Positions 37,649 through 46,267 of a stretch of 64,000 nt of DNA are shown here, piece after piece. The position numbers and the translations under genes are program-made. The stretch comes from Bacteroidales bacterium (GTDB taxonomy: Bacteria; Bacteroidota; Bacteroidia; Bacteroidales; UBA932). The stretch lies in contig JAAYJQ010000014.1 in the NCBI GenBank assembly GCA_012522855.1, positions 1 through 64,000 on the forward strand. The letters are read 5' to 3'. The notes below the pieces were generated by a model. That model saw only the letters and a list, made by a program, of their open reading frames with translations, ran no database searches and had not been told where the DNA came from. Numbering within the stretch: position 1 is the first letter of the stretch; every line of letters begins with the position of its first letter.

Positions 37649-39082
37649 ATGCAACAGCGGTTTGACAAGGTCTTGAATTCTCTGGAAACACGGTTGCCCG
37701 GTCCGCCCGCTTCCGGGAAGCCGCCTTGTTTCCTGCTGGCGGTCAGCGGAGGGATCGATTCGATGTGTCTCTCCGAACTCTTTTTGCATGCTTCCGGATG
37801 TCCTGCCTTTGCGGTCGCCCACTGTAATTTTCATCTGCGCGGAGCAGACAGCGATGCGGATGAGGCGTTTGTAAGGGCCTGGGCGGAAGGACACGACATC
37901 GAATATTACGGCATCGGCTTCGATACCCGTGATTATGCCTCCGCGAAGGGGCTGAGCGTGGAGATGGCCGCCCGGGAACTGCGCTACACCTGGTTCGCCG
38001 ATCTCTGCCGCGCACAGGGTTTTGCCGCCGTCGCCGTTGCCCACAATCGGAACGACAACGCAGAAACCTTGGTACTGAACCTCTTGCGTGGAACGGGAGT
38101 GCAGGGACTCACGGGTATAAAGGAACTTTCGGTGCTCCCGGTCCCTCCTGTACGCGGACAGGAGCCGGTTCCCTTGGTGCGCCCGCTGCTCGGTTTCACC
38201 CGGGAGGAAATTCATGAATATGCCGTTTCCAGCGGCTTGTCCTGGCGGGAGGATCGGACCAATGCGGATTCAACCTTCAAGCGGAACCGTGTGCGGAACG
38301 AAATTTTTCCTTTGTTCGCGCGAATCAACCCTTCTTATCTGGATGCCTTGGACCGGGACATGCGGCACCTGCGGCAAGTTCAGGCGATCGCTGACGACTT
38401 CGCCGATGCCCGGCGGGACAATCTTCTTGTCCAGGACGGAGAGTCCGGCGCCCGGATTGACATCCGTCGGCTCCTCGCTGAAAAGCATTGGGAATATGCC
38501 CTATACCGTCTGCTGGAACCGTATTCCTTTTCCCTCTCTGACTTGGGAGATCTGTGCAGGTTGCTCCGTGAAGGAGAGACCCGCAGTGGAAAGACATTCC
38601 GGTCGAAGGACGGACTTTTGATCACGACCGCCCGGGAGCTGATTGTTTCCCGTCCAGCGGAATCGGCTCCGGAAAGCGACGAACTCATTGTGGAGGGGCC
38701 CGGGGACTATTCCTTGCTGGGCGTATCGTTCCGGGTAAGCGTCGAAGCGGGAAAGCCGGGCAGCGCCTTGAAGCAGCCCACCGGCACCCTCATCTTCGAC
38801 GGCGGGAAGTTGCCTTTCCCGTTCACCGTCAGGAAGTGGCGGGAGGGGGATTGGATCCGGCCCCTGGGACTTCGCGCTGCCTCTGGCCGGCCGGGCCGGA
38901 AGAAACTCAGCGATCTGTTCGTCGATCTCAAACTCGGACTCCCGGAAAAAGAGAAAGCCCTCGTCGTTGCCGGCGAAGGCTCCCATGTCCATGCCCTGCT
39001 CGGGCTTCGGATCGATGAATCCGTCAAGGTCTCGGAATCGACTGTCTCCCTGACCCGCATCCGGATTACCGGATGTCGATGA
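37649..39082 (+). CDS. tilS: tRNA(Ile)-lysidine synthase
   Basis: Modifies the CAU anticodon of a minor tRNA-Ile to lysidine so that it reads AUA; 477 residues. The PP-loop SGGIDS is at 33-38. The N-terminal ATP-pyrophosphatase domain is followed by the TilS linker (WREDRTNADSTFKRNRVRNE) and the C-terminal domain (WREGDWIRPLGLRAASGRPG). The 3' end overlaps the convergent sppA gene by 17 bases. Confidence 0.95.
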   Translation: MQQRFDKVLNSLETRLPGPPASGKPPCFLLAVSGGIDSMCLSELFLHASGCPAFAVAHCNFHLRGADSDADEAFVRAWAEGHDIEYYGIGFDTRDYASAKGLSVEMAARELRYTWFADLCRAQGFAAVAVAHNRNDNAETLVLNLLRGTGVQGLTGIKELSVLPVPPVRGQEPVPLVRPLLGFTREEIHEYAVSSGLSWREDRTNADSTFKRNRVRNEIFPLFARINPSYLDALDRDMRHLRQVQAIADDFADARRDNLLVQDGESGARIDIRRLLAEKHWEYALYRLLEPYSFSLSDLGDLCRLLREGETRSGKTFRSKDGLLITTARELIVSRPAESAPESDELIVEGPGDYSLLGVSFRVSVEAGKPGSALKQPTGTLIFDGGKLPFPFTVRKWREGDWIRPLGLRAASGRPGRKKLSDLFVDLKLGLPEKEKALVVAGEGSHVHALLGLRIDESVKVSESTVSLTRIRITGCR

Positions 39083-40889
39083 CGTACGGCATGCGGGCGA
39101 ATACGAGTCCGGTCCCCTGCGGATTCTGCACCCAGGTTTTCTGCCATTCGATTATTTCCTGCGCGATTGTTTCGAAGGGGGTTCCCTTCAGCAGGTTCGC
39201 GACCGCTTCTTCCGGTGCCTTCTGGCCCATCTGCTGCAGGATTTGTTGGAACGGTGTCAATTCCTTGGGATAGGAAACGATGTTCCAGGATGCGAGATCC
39301 GCATCTCCGGCGAGCCCTGCGGTGTAGGCCAGCGCATCGGAGAGGGTTCCGATTTCATCCACGAGACCGATCTCGAGAGCTTCGGCACCCGTCCATATGC
39401 GACCCTGCGCGATGGCATCGACCGCTTCCACCGTCATGTCCCGGCCTTCCGCCACATTGGCGACGAAGCGTCCGTAGATATCCTCGGTATGTTCCTGCAT
39501 CCAGGCTATCTCCTCCGCGTCAAAAGGACGGGTGAGCGAGAGCATGTCGGAATGCTTGTGGGAATTGACGGAGGTATGGTTTATGCGGATGACCTCCTTG
39601 AGTGTCTTGCTGAAGTCGGGGATCATCGAAAACACCCCGATGGAGCCGGTCAGGGTGGTCGCGTCCGAGAAAATGCGGTCGCAGCTGTTCGAAATCCAGT
39701 AGCCGCCGGACGCCGCGTAGTCTCCGTAGGAAGCAATGACCGGCTTGACCGCCCGCGTGAGGTCGATCTGTTCCTTGATCTTGCTGGCTGCAAGCACGGC
39801 CCCTCCGGGAGAATTGACCCGGAATACGACGGCCTTGACCGTGGAGTCCGCGCGGACCTTGGCGATGATGCCGGCGTAACGGTCTCCGGAGATGGCGTTC
39901 GGATTGTCCCCATCCACGATGTTGCCTTCCGCGTAGATGATGGCAATCTTCTGCTTCGCGGAACCGGGCTTGTTGGCCTTGGCAGTCACATAGTCCTTGA
40001 AGTTCATGAACTTGACATCCTTGTAGTCGTCTTTGGAAGCCAACGTAGCGATCTTGGCGCGGAAGCCGTCGGTGGAGAGAATCTCGTCCGCCAGATTGTG
40101 GCGCACCCAGTCTTCAGGGAAGGCGATGCTCAGGTTATCGATGAAGAAATCGAGCGAATCGAGGGAAAGCCCGCGGCTTTCCGCAGTTTCCGTTCCGATG
40201 GTCTCCCACATGGAGTCGATCATGGCCTGGTTCTGTTCCAGGTTCTCGGGGCTGGGTTCGTTCTTCACGAACATTTCTCCCGCGCTCTTATATTTTCCGT
40301 GGCGGATCAGCTGGACGTTCACGCCTAATTTGTCGAGCAAGTCTTTCAAAAACACCATACTGCCGTTGATGCCGAGCATGAAGTCCATTCCACCGTGATG
40401 GCTGGTGGTGTAAATTTTGTCCGCGACCGAGGCCAGATAATAGTTTCCCGAAGTGAAACTCTCCCCGTAGGCGATCACGGCCTTGCCGCTTTTGCGGAAT
40501 TCAGTCAGGGCTTTCCGTATCTCTTCCAGCGGGGTGATGCCGGTTGACATGTTGTCCGTCTTGATCAGGATGTATTGAACTCCCGGATCCTCGGCGGCTA
40601 TGCGGATGGCCTTGACGGACTCCCAGAGACCGATCTGGCTCACGAAGTTTCCTTGCAGCATGGCGAGGGGATCTTGCGGTGTCGACCGGTCGGAGAAGAC
40701 GATTTTGGACATGTCCATGATCAGGACCCCTTCCTTCGGGAGGAGGGGAGCCGAGCCGGAGCCCATGCTCGCGGAAGCGGCTGCAAGCGAGCCGATCATC
40801 ATGAAGAACATGATGGTTTTGACGATTCCCCAGATGAGCAAGCCGCACAGAACGGCCAGCACCCATTTCACGAATTCTTTCATATCCAT
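39066..40889 (-). CDS. sppA: Signal peptide peptidase SppA, 67K type
   Basis: Membrane-bound serine protease that cuts leftover signal peptides; 607 residues, the long duplicated form as in E. coli. One N-terminal membrane helix (about 8-38) is followed by two S49 domains. The catalytic lysine is in [11 protein letters not shown] (near residue 200) and the catalytic serine in [11 protein letters not shown] (near 392), matching the E. coli K209/S409 arrangement. An ATG two codons in (40883) is an alternative start. Confidence 0.95.
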   Translation of the reverse strand: MDMKEFVKWVLAVLCGLLIWGIVKTIMFFMMIGSLAAASASMGSGSAPLLPKEGVLIMDMSKIVFSDRSTPQDPLAMLQGNFVSQIGLWESVKAIRIAAEDPGVQYILIKTDNMSTGITPLEEIRKALTEFRKSGKAVIAYGESFTSGNYYLASVADKIYTTSHHGGMDFMLGINGSMVFLKDLLDKLGVNVQLIRHGKYKSAGEMFVKNEPSPENLEQNQAMIDSMWETIGTETAESRGLSLDSLDFFIDNLSIAFPEDWVRHNLADEILSTDGFRAKIATLASKDDYKDVKFMNFKDYVTAKANKPGSAKQKIAIIYAEGNIVDGDNPNAISGDRYAGIIAKVRADSTVKAVVFRVNSPGGAVLAASKIKEQIDLTRAVKPVIASYGDYAASGGYWISNSCDRIFSDATTLTGSIGVFSMIPDFSKTLKEVIRINHTSVNSHKHSDMLSLTRPFDAEEIAWMQEHTEDIYGRFVANVAEGRDMTVEAVDAIAQGRIWTGAEALEIGLVDEIGTLSDALAYTAGLAGDADLASWNIVSYPKELTPFQQILQQMGQKAPEEAVANLLKGTPFETIAQEIIEWQKTWVQNPQGTGLVFARMPYVIDIR

Positions 40890-40924
40890 ATGTCGAAAAT
40901 ATTGGTTTACAAGATTTCAAAGTA

Positions 40925-40932
40925 CAAATTTA
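40925..40932 (-). promoter_or_regulatory. Probable sppA promoter -7 box
   Basis: TAAATTTG on the minus strand, a full TAnnTTTG match, 35 bases before the sppA start. Confidence 0.5.
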
Positions 40933-40967
40933 AGGATTTTGTCTCGAAATAATGCAGGATTAATTGC

Positions 40968-40975
40968 TAACTTTG
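40968..40975 (+). promoter_or_regulatory. Probable hisS promoter -7 box
   Basis: TAACTTTG, a full TAnnTTTG match, 24 bases before the hisS ATG. It supports the start at 40999, since the open frame further upstream lies before this box and inside sppA. Confidence 0.55.
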
Positions 40976-40998
40976 TGAAATGTAACAAAAAAGAAACG

Positions 40999-42399
40999 AT
41001 GAGTCAGAAACCATCCATACCGAGGGGGACCCGTGACTTCGGCCAACAGGAAATGGCCGAGCGCAATTATATTTTCAATACGATACGGAGCGTGTTCCGG
41101 GTGCATGGCTATTCACAGATCGAAACACCCGCCCTGGAAAATCTTTCCACGCTGCTGGGCAAGTACGGAGACGAGGGTGATAAACTGCTGTTCCGGGTGC
41201 TGAATTCCGGTGACTGCTTCGCCGGGGTGGATTTCCAGGATTATTGTTCCGCCGCGGGCGTGGACAGCGCTGCGATTTCCAGGCGGATCTGCGAAAAAGG
41301 GCTCCGGTACGATCTGACCGTGCCGTTCGCCCGTTACGTGGTGATGCATCAAAATGACATCTCCTTTCCGTTCAAGCGGTTTCAGATACAGCCGGTCTGG
41401 CGTGCCGACCGTCCGCAGAAGGGCAGGTACCGGGAATTCTACCAGTGCGATGTCGATGTGATCGGCAGCAAATCGCAGGTCAACGAATTGGAGCTCGTGC
41501 AGATCGTGGATCGGGTGTTCGGTCTGCTGGGAGTTCGGGTGCTCGTCAAGATCAACAACCGCAAGGTGTTGACCGGTCTCGCAGAGATCTGCGGCTTTCC
41601 GGACAAGGTCATAGACATCACGGTGGCGATCGACAAGCTGGACAAGATCGGCCTCGAGCAGGTAGAGACGGAAATGAAGGAGAAAGGACTGACCGAAGAG
41701 GCTGTCCGGGTGATAGAGCCCGTTCTTCTGCTCCAGGGAACGACGGCTGAAAAATTGGGCGCGATGCGCGTGCTGATGAACGGGGGCAGTGCCTCGGGCG
41801 TCGTGTCTCAAACCGGGCTCGCGGGCTTGGATGAACTGGACGAGTTGTTCGGACTCATTGAAGCGGCCGGCGTTTCCAGTCCGGTCGAAATCGATCTCTC
41901 GCTCGCGCGGGGACTCAATTATTACACCGGGGCCATTTTTGAAGTGAAGGCGGCGGACTTTCAAATCGGGAGCATCTGCGGCGGCGGCCGCTACGACAAC
42001 CTGACGGGTATTTTCGGCCTGCCGGACATGTCCGGGGGCGGAATCTCCTTCGGGGCGGACCGGATTTATGATGTGCTGAAAGGACTGGACCTGTTTCCCT
42101 CGGATCTGCGTTCGACCACGACCCTGCTCTTCGCGAACCTCGGTTCCGAAGAGCTCCGGTACTTCCTTCCGGTTGTACGGACGCTGCGCGACCGCGGGAT
42201 CTCCGTCGAGGTCTATCCGGAACCTGCCAAACTGAAGAAGCAGTTCGACTATGCCGACAACAAGGCGATCCCTTTTATCTCCATCAACGGGAGCAACGAA
42301 CGCGAAGCCGGGCTGATCAACCTCAAGAATCTTCAGACCGGCACGCAGGAGGCCTTCGCAAAAGACGACCTCGACAGCATCCTCCGATTCCTTCTCTAG
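40999..42399 (+). CDS. hisS: Histidyl-tRNA synthetase
   Basis: Class II synthetase charging tRNA-His, 466 residues from [15 protein letters not shown]. Core motifs are present: [32 protein letters not shown] (motif 2) and [13 protein letters not shown] (histidine-binding). The C-terminal anticodon-binding domain starts at about 375. The frame extends upstream to 40600 only as a shadow of sppA. The tRNA-Met gene follows 134 bases later. Confidence 0.96.
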   Translation: MSQKPSIPRGTRDFGQQEMAERNYIFNTIRSVFRVHGYSQIETPALENLSTLLGKYGDEGDKLLFRVLNSGDCFAGVDFQDYCSAAGVDSAAISRRICEKGLRYDLTVPFARYVVMHQNDISFPFKRFQIQPVWRADRPQKGRYREFYQCDVDVIGSKSQVNELELVQIVDRVFGLLGVRVLVKINNRKVLTGLAEICGFPDKVIDITVAIDKLDKIGLEQVETEMKEKGLTEEAVRVIEPVLLLQGTTAEKLGAMRVLMNGGSASGVVSQTGLAGLDELDELFGLIEAAGVSSPVEIDLSLARGLNYYTGAIFEVKAADFQIGSICGGGRYDNLTGIFGLPDMSGGGISFGADRIYDVLKGLDLFPSDLRSTTTLLFANLGSEELRYFLPVVRTLRDRGISVEVYPEPAKLKKQFDYADNKAIPFISINGSNEREAGLINLKNLQTGTQEAFAKDDLDSILRFLL

Positions 42400-42485
42400 C
42401 TCCTTCAAGGGGTGGGAATATGCCTCCGGAATCCAGGCGCAGTGTCCCTCCGCTCCTCGTGCGATCCTTGAATTCAACAAGTATT

Positions 42486-42517
42486 TTTGTATATTCCCAA
42501 AAAAAGTGTTACATTTG
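42486..42517 (+). promoter_or_regulatory. Promoter of the tRNA-fMet gene
   Basis: TTTG (42486-42489), exactly 20 bases, then TACATTTG (42510-42517): a complete Bacteroidota promoter match. The tRNA begins 16 bases after the -7 box. Confidence 0.8.
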
Positions 42518-42532
42518 TAGTCCAAACAACAT

Positions 42533-42601
<69 letters not shown>

Positions 42602-42605
<4 letters not shown>

Positions 42606-42651
42606 CAAGTAAGGAGAGAACGCAGTCATGCGTTCTCTCCTTACTTGTAGC
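42602..42651. repeat. 23-bp perfect inverted repeat overlapping the tRNA 3' end
   Basis: Positions 42602-42624 and 42629-42651 are perfect complements around the loop GTCA. The left arm begins with the last four bases of the tRNA (GCTA). No T-run follows on the plus strand, so it is not a standard intrinsic terminator, though it may stop transcription or guide tRNA 3' processing. Confidence 0.85.
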
Positions 42652-42791
42652 CCATACCATCCTAACGCCTGTCGCTACCCGACATCTCCTTTTATAAAAA
42701 CTCTGACAAACGCTTCGGCACGGCGCCTGATGACGCCCGGGACGGGAGGAGGACAAAAAATGACTCCCTGCGTCGCTTCGCTCCGAATGTG

Positions 42792-43123
42792 TCATTCAAC
42801 CACTTCCCACCAGCCGTTACACTTGCCGTTTCGGCGGATGAGGAGACCTTTTTTGAAGTGTAACAGTAAGGCGTTTTGCGGTTGCAATAGATTTTCCGAA
42901 TAGGTTTAGCCATCTCTTTTTGAGTTGTTCTACTATTTGCCTTGATATACTTTAGCGCCAAAGTTTCATCCATAGTACGTTCCAAAGTATTATTTTGAGA
43001 CTTTGAAATGTCTTCTTTGATACTTTGAACGGAAACATGCAGACTCCTGTTCTGCAGGAGATTATTATCTCCAAGCAGCAGATTTCTGAAGAAAACCCCA
43101 GTGTTGTCTTCTAGAAACGACAA
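42792..43123 (-). pseudogene. Frameshifted remnant of a winged-helix protein
   Basis: Read on the minus strand, three successive frames give one coherent winged-helix C-terminus. The first frame gives LALKYIKANSRTTQKEMAKP; after a shift near 42896-42905 the next gives GKSIATAKRLTVTLQK; after a second shift in a six-A run (42849-42854) the third gives KGLLIRRNGKCNGWWEVVE and a stop at 42792-42794. This pattern is familiar from the C-terminal end of RecG-like/AlbA_2 ATP-binding proteins and related regulators. The N-terminal domains are not recognisable, so only the tail of a dead gene remains. The annotated 5' limit is arbitrary. It lies in the AT-rich stretch beside the tRNA gene. Confidence 0.7.
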
Positions 43124-43415
43124 GTCTTAGGATTTGTCCTTTTTCTTGTATATGGTATCGTAAAACCCATATTGGACGTTCGAGATCCATTGGGTACTTG
43201 TATGATAACAGTTATGGCTTCCATTCGTTACAATTGTTTTGGAATATACGTATAAGTAAGATCTCCGAATGAATCTCAAAGAGTGATTCCGTTACATTAA
43301 TCTTAGTGCAGCTGAAAGAATCAAGCATCTTCTTTGAGACTGAATCCTATAATTGCCTTAAATCCTTTAATAATACTTACATTTATGCGGATAAAATGAA
43401 ATATAGTTATAACTC
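43124..43415. other. AT-rich stretch with possible further gene remnants
   Basis: No intact gene. On the minus strand a 54-codon open frame (43127-43291) ends TQWISNVQYGFYDTIYKKK and stop, and just upstream a different frame gives LDSFSCTKINVTESLFEIHS. They might be two halves of one frameshifted gene, but no family was recognised. A TACATTTA at 43378-43385 is a seven-of-eight match to the -7 box and could serve the next gene. Confidence 0.35.
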
Positions 43416-43445
43416 ATTAAGAAACTTATAATTTTATTTACTGCA

Positions 43446-43979
43446 ATGGCACTTTTCGCTTCATGTTTTGCCCCAGCTCAAAGGGCTAACATAACTATGG
43501 ATCAGCTTTTGGCGGATGAAAAAGCAGGTGGTTCAAGGATCATAATGGTAAAAATGACTGAAAATGAAATCAATCAAGCTGTTGATGATTTCATGACCAT
43601 CAATGCCGATAATCACCCTGTAAGACCTGCCATAAGGCAAAACGGGGATCGTTTTTTCCTTAAATTTCCTGATTCGACACCTTATGGCTTATTTTGCTAT
43701 TGGGTGAACTACATTGTTTATTCAAGCAAGGATAAGCGGTATAATAATAATGTCATCGGATGGTATGAAGTTGGTGCCGATGCTATTGGCACCTGGAAGC
43801 AGTTTGCCGGGCAAAATTTGATGTTTTTTATCCCGGAGTCCGATTCGGCATTTGACAATGTATTCTTTACGACAAAAGACAATCTTTGTTTCAAGCAAGA
43901 ATTTGCTTTTAAGGCAAAGCTGAAACCGCAGAGAAAAGTATTTAAAAAATATGTCGGCCCGATTGACCCGATTGAATAG
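43446..43979 (+). CDS. Small secreted protein of unknown function, apparent ATT start
   Basis: The frame from the ATG at 43446 gives 177 residues starting MALFASCFAPAQ. The same frame runs back to 43413, and from 43419 it encodes KKLIILFTAMALFASC, which with the ATG-encoded part forms a complete signal peptide ending APAQ. The codon where ATG would be expected (43416-43418) is ATT. Either translation starts at ATT, or the true start was lost and the gene is decaying. The mature part (about 165 residues) has segments such as FFLKFPDSTPYGLFCYWVNY and matches no family that I know. Base composition is much more AT-rich than the neighbours, consistent with transfer. It has no partner gene. Confidence 0.6.
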   Translation: MALFASCFAPAQRANITMDQLLADEKAGGSRIIMVKMTENEINQAVDDFMTINADNHPVRPAIRQNGDRFFLKFPDSTPYGLFCYWVNYIVYSSKDKRYNNNVIGWYEVGADAIGTWKQFAGQNLMFFIPESDSAFDNVFFTTKDNLCFKQEFAFKAKLKPQRKVFKKYVGPIDPIE

Positions 43980-44688
43980 ACGTTCATTTCAATTTGTCTA
44001 TTTTCGCTAAACCCGCGCTTCCTTGTACCATCTCATGTGAAAAGCGGGCTTTGGCTCCCAGCGCCGTCTTGCCTTGAGGGTGCGCGGGACGGAGGTTGCA
44101 TATCCGTCTTATACATTGCAAGGGACACTCGGAAGGCGAAAAATCTTTTACGAAGCACGGGCACGGGATCATGCCCTGTATGTAGCTGTAGGCACGATCA
44201 CCGTGGCGAGATGGTCATTTTAAAGGAGTATTTTTCACGGGAATATGCCCTACAGGTGTCTGGAGACAGGGTTCGTGTGGCCGTGATTTGTAGAACTTCT
44301 CCCGCTCGTTCAGATAAAGGGCGGCGAAACCTTCCTGCTGTATCTTTGATAGGGATTTTTTTGTACATACCCGAAAGATAGACGAGTGGATGATCCGTGG
44401 AGGGCAAAATGCTGATGGGCAGTAGAAAAGATGAATATGCCTCCGGTTGAATCGACCGAGGCATTACTACGGAAAACCCGTAGCCATAGATCGTTACCCT
44501 CCACGGCACCTGTTGTGGTTCTGCCTCGAGGCGGTGGCGCGGGCACGTTTTGCCTGGTTATCGTGCCCGGATCGCCACCTGAGGTGATGCTGCGGGCACG
44601 TTTCCCCGGCTTTTTGTGGCCGGAACACCGCCTGAGACGGCAAGTCGGCGGAAGTCGGGGCAAGACAAAGAAATGACAGTGACATGCT
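43980..44688. other. Long non-coding stretch with dense hairpins
   Basis: About 700 bases with no gene I can support; open frames here lack family features and overlap each other. The right half (44437-44660) holds a run of stem-loops: ATGCCTC/GAGGCAT at 44437-44464; a nested stem GGTGGCG-CGGGCACG with CGTGCCCG-CGCCACC at 44533-44579; CCGGC/GCCGG near 44606-44624; and CCGCC/GGCGG just after. The 12-mer GCGGGCACGTTT occurs twice (44539-44550 and about 44591-44602). It could be a structured RNA, a leftover mobile-element end, or a regulatory region for the peptidase gene. Confidence 0.5.
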
Positions 44689-44718
44689 TTTGCAGATGAT
44701 CCAATCTTTGTACCTTTG
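44689..44718 (+). promoter_or_regulatory. Promoter of the M28 peptidase gene
   Basis: TTTG (44689-44692), an 18-base gap, then TACCTTTG (44711-44718), a full -7 match. It lies 31 bases before the ATG at 44750 and rules out the longer open frame that starts at 44684. Confidence 0.7.
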
Positions 44719-44749
44719 CAGAGATCCGAATGATCGAAAAGTCTATCGC

Positions 44750-46213
44750 ATGTACAACTTATTCTCCAAAAGAAATTTCGCCGCGCTGCTGGTATTCTTG
44801 TCCGTAGCGGGCGGCACCGTGATACCTGCTTCTGCGCAGAGCCGGGAGGAACGGCTGAGGGATCATCTGTATTATCTTGCCGGACCTTCCCTGCGCGGGC
44901 GCGAAGCCGGCACCGAATATGCCGCGATGGCCGCGGACTACATCAAGCGGGAATATTCCCGGATCGGGCTGCGTCCCTTTTTCAATCAGTGGGAATCTTG
45001 TTTCCGCCGGGCCGGTATTGCCTGTTGCAACATCATCGGGGTGATCGACGGATCCGATCCGGTGCTGAGGGAGGAATACATCGTCCTCGGCGCCCATTTC
45101 GACCATCTCGGGGAACGCCGCGGAATTATTTATCCCGGCGCGGACGACAACGCTTCGGGCTCTTCCGCCCTGATCGAAATCGCAAGGGAACTGTACGCTT
45201 CACGGGATAGTCTCAAGCGCAGCGTGATCATCGCTGCCTTCGACGGAGAAGAAAAGGGTCTTTTCGGTTCCTCCTTTCTTGCCGACAAACTGGCCGATTC
45301 GGTGGGCGTGGAGAGGATCAAGTTGATGGCCAGCATCGACATGGTCGGCTGGTACAGGCAGAGCGGCGAACTAAAACTGCAAGGCGTTGCGACGTTTCGG
45401 AACGGAGAGGAACTGGTCTCGGGGCTCGCTTCGGAGTTCGACATCGCGGTCAAGCCCGGTAACTTCGAACATTCGATCCTCACCGCGACGGACACCCATG
45501 ATTTCGCCCTGAAAGGTATTCCCACCCTCGCCGTTACCACCGGAACGAAGTCTCCGTACCACAAACCCGGAGACAAGCCGGAATTGATCGACTATCCGGG
45601 GCTCGACAAGGTGACCGGCTATCTGGTCGTGCTGGCAGGGGCGGTGGCCTCCGATCCCGATTTCACGGCTTCGGGAAAAGTCGCCCCGAAGCACAGGAGC
45701 GAATCGGATACGTTCGAGTTCGGTCTCACGGTCGGTACGAACGGCGGGCAAATCCGTTTCCGGGACGCCCGTTTTACAACCCATTCCCGACCTGGCTTGA
45801 CCGCCGGCGCCGTCTTCCGTCTCAACGGGAAACACCTTACGCTTGATTCGCGGGTGTTGTACGAGCGCTTCTGCACGAGTATCCCGGATACGGGAGAGGC
45901 GCTCCGGAAATCGTTGCCTTATCTGCAGCAATCCGTGCTCGTTCCGGTCTCCTGCCTGTACCGGATTGAAAACCTTTCTTTCGGAGGCGGGCTGTGGTAT
46001 GGCCGGACTTTGGACGCGGAATTCCAGGACGGCGCGTTCCGGCAGTCGGTTAGCCCGAACCAGATCGGCTACCAGGTCACCTGCTCCCTTCATTTCGGCA
46101 GCATATTTCTGGGCTGGACATCTCTGCATCAACTGAACCGGATGTTTACGGACGAAGGCGCCCCGAACGCGCGCAGGAGCATGTTCACCTTCTCGCTCGG
46201 CTACTTGTTCTGA
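44750..46213 (+). CDS. M28 family metallopeptidase fused to a C-terminal barrel-like domain
   Basis: A 487-residue exported protein. A signal peptide ends at PASAQ (residue 30). The M28 zinc peptidase domain covers about 35-300, with ligands H116 (GAHFDHLG), D132 (GADDNASGSS), the catalytic E167-E168 pair (FDGEEKG), D197 (SIDMVG) and H271 (PYHKPGD). The remaining 180 residues (305-487) are not peptidase: they show alternating beta strands (FGLTVGTNGGQIRFRDARF, LSFGGGLWYG, YQVTCSLHFGSIFLGW) and end in SLGYLF with a terminal Phe, typical of outer-membrane barrels. The protein is therefore probably an aminopeptidase tethered to the outer membrane (inference). Alternative: a secreted all-beta domain. 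Confidence 0.88.
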   Translation: MYNLFSKRNFAALLVFLSVAGGTVIPASAQSREERLRDHLYYLAGPSLRGREAGTEYAAMAADYIKREYSRIGLRPFFNQWESCFRRAGIACCNIIGVIDGSDPVLREEYIVLGAHFDHLGERRGIIYPGADDNASGSSALIEIARELYASRDSLKRSVIIAAFDGEEKGLFGSSFLADKLADSVGVERIKLMASIDMVGWYRQSGELKLQGVATFRNGEELVSGLASEFDIAVKPGNFEHSILTATDTHDFALKGIPTLAVTTGTKSPYHKPGDKPELIDYPGLDKVTGYLVVLAGAVASDPDFTASGKVAPKHRSESDTFEFGLTVGTNGGQIRFRDARFTTHSRPGLTAGAVFRLNGKHLTLDSRVLYERFCTSIPDTGEALRKSLPYLQQSVLVPVSCLYRIENLSFGGGLWYGRTLDAEFQDGAFRQSVSPNQIGYQVTCSLHFGSIFLGWTSLHQLNRMFTDEGAPNARRSMFTFSLGYLF

Positions 46214-46234
46214 CCCGATTCCGGAGGAAAACAG

Positions 46235-46242
46235 TATCTTTG
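46235..46242 (+). promoter_or_regulatory. Probable promoter -7 box of the ManA-like gene
   Basis: TATCTTTG, a full TAnnTTTG match, 26 bases before the ATG at 46268. No -33 element at standard spacing was found. Confidence 0.5.
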
Positions 46243-46267
46243 TAAAAGACGGGGGAATACGTTAAAA

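Noticed and set aside
44198-44663. Two overlapping minus-strand open frames of 103 and 117 codons
   Set aside because: They overlap each other in different frames, cross the long hairpins and show no family-like features or start signals.
42652-44688. Second copy of the tRNA-fMet 3' end as an attachment site
   Set aside because: I looked for a repeat of the tRNA 3' sequence to the right of the region and found none, so classical tRNA integration is not proven.
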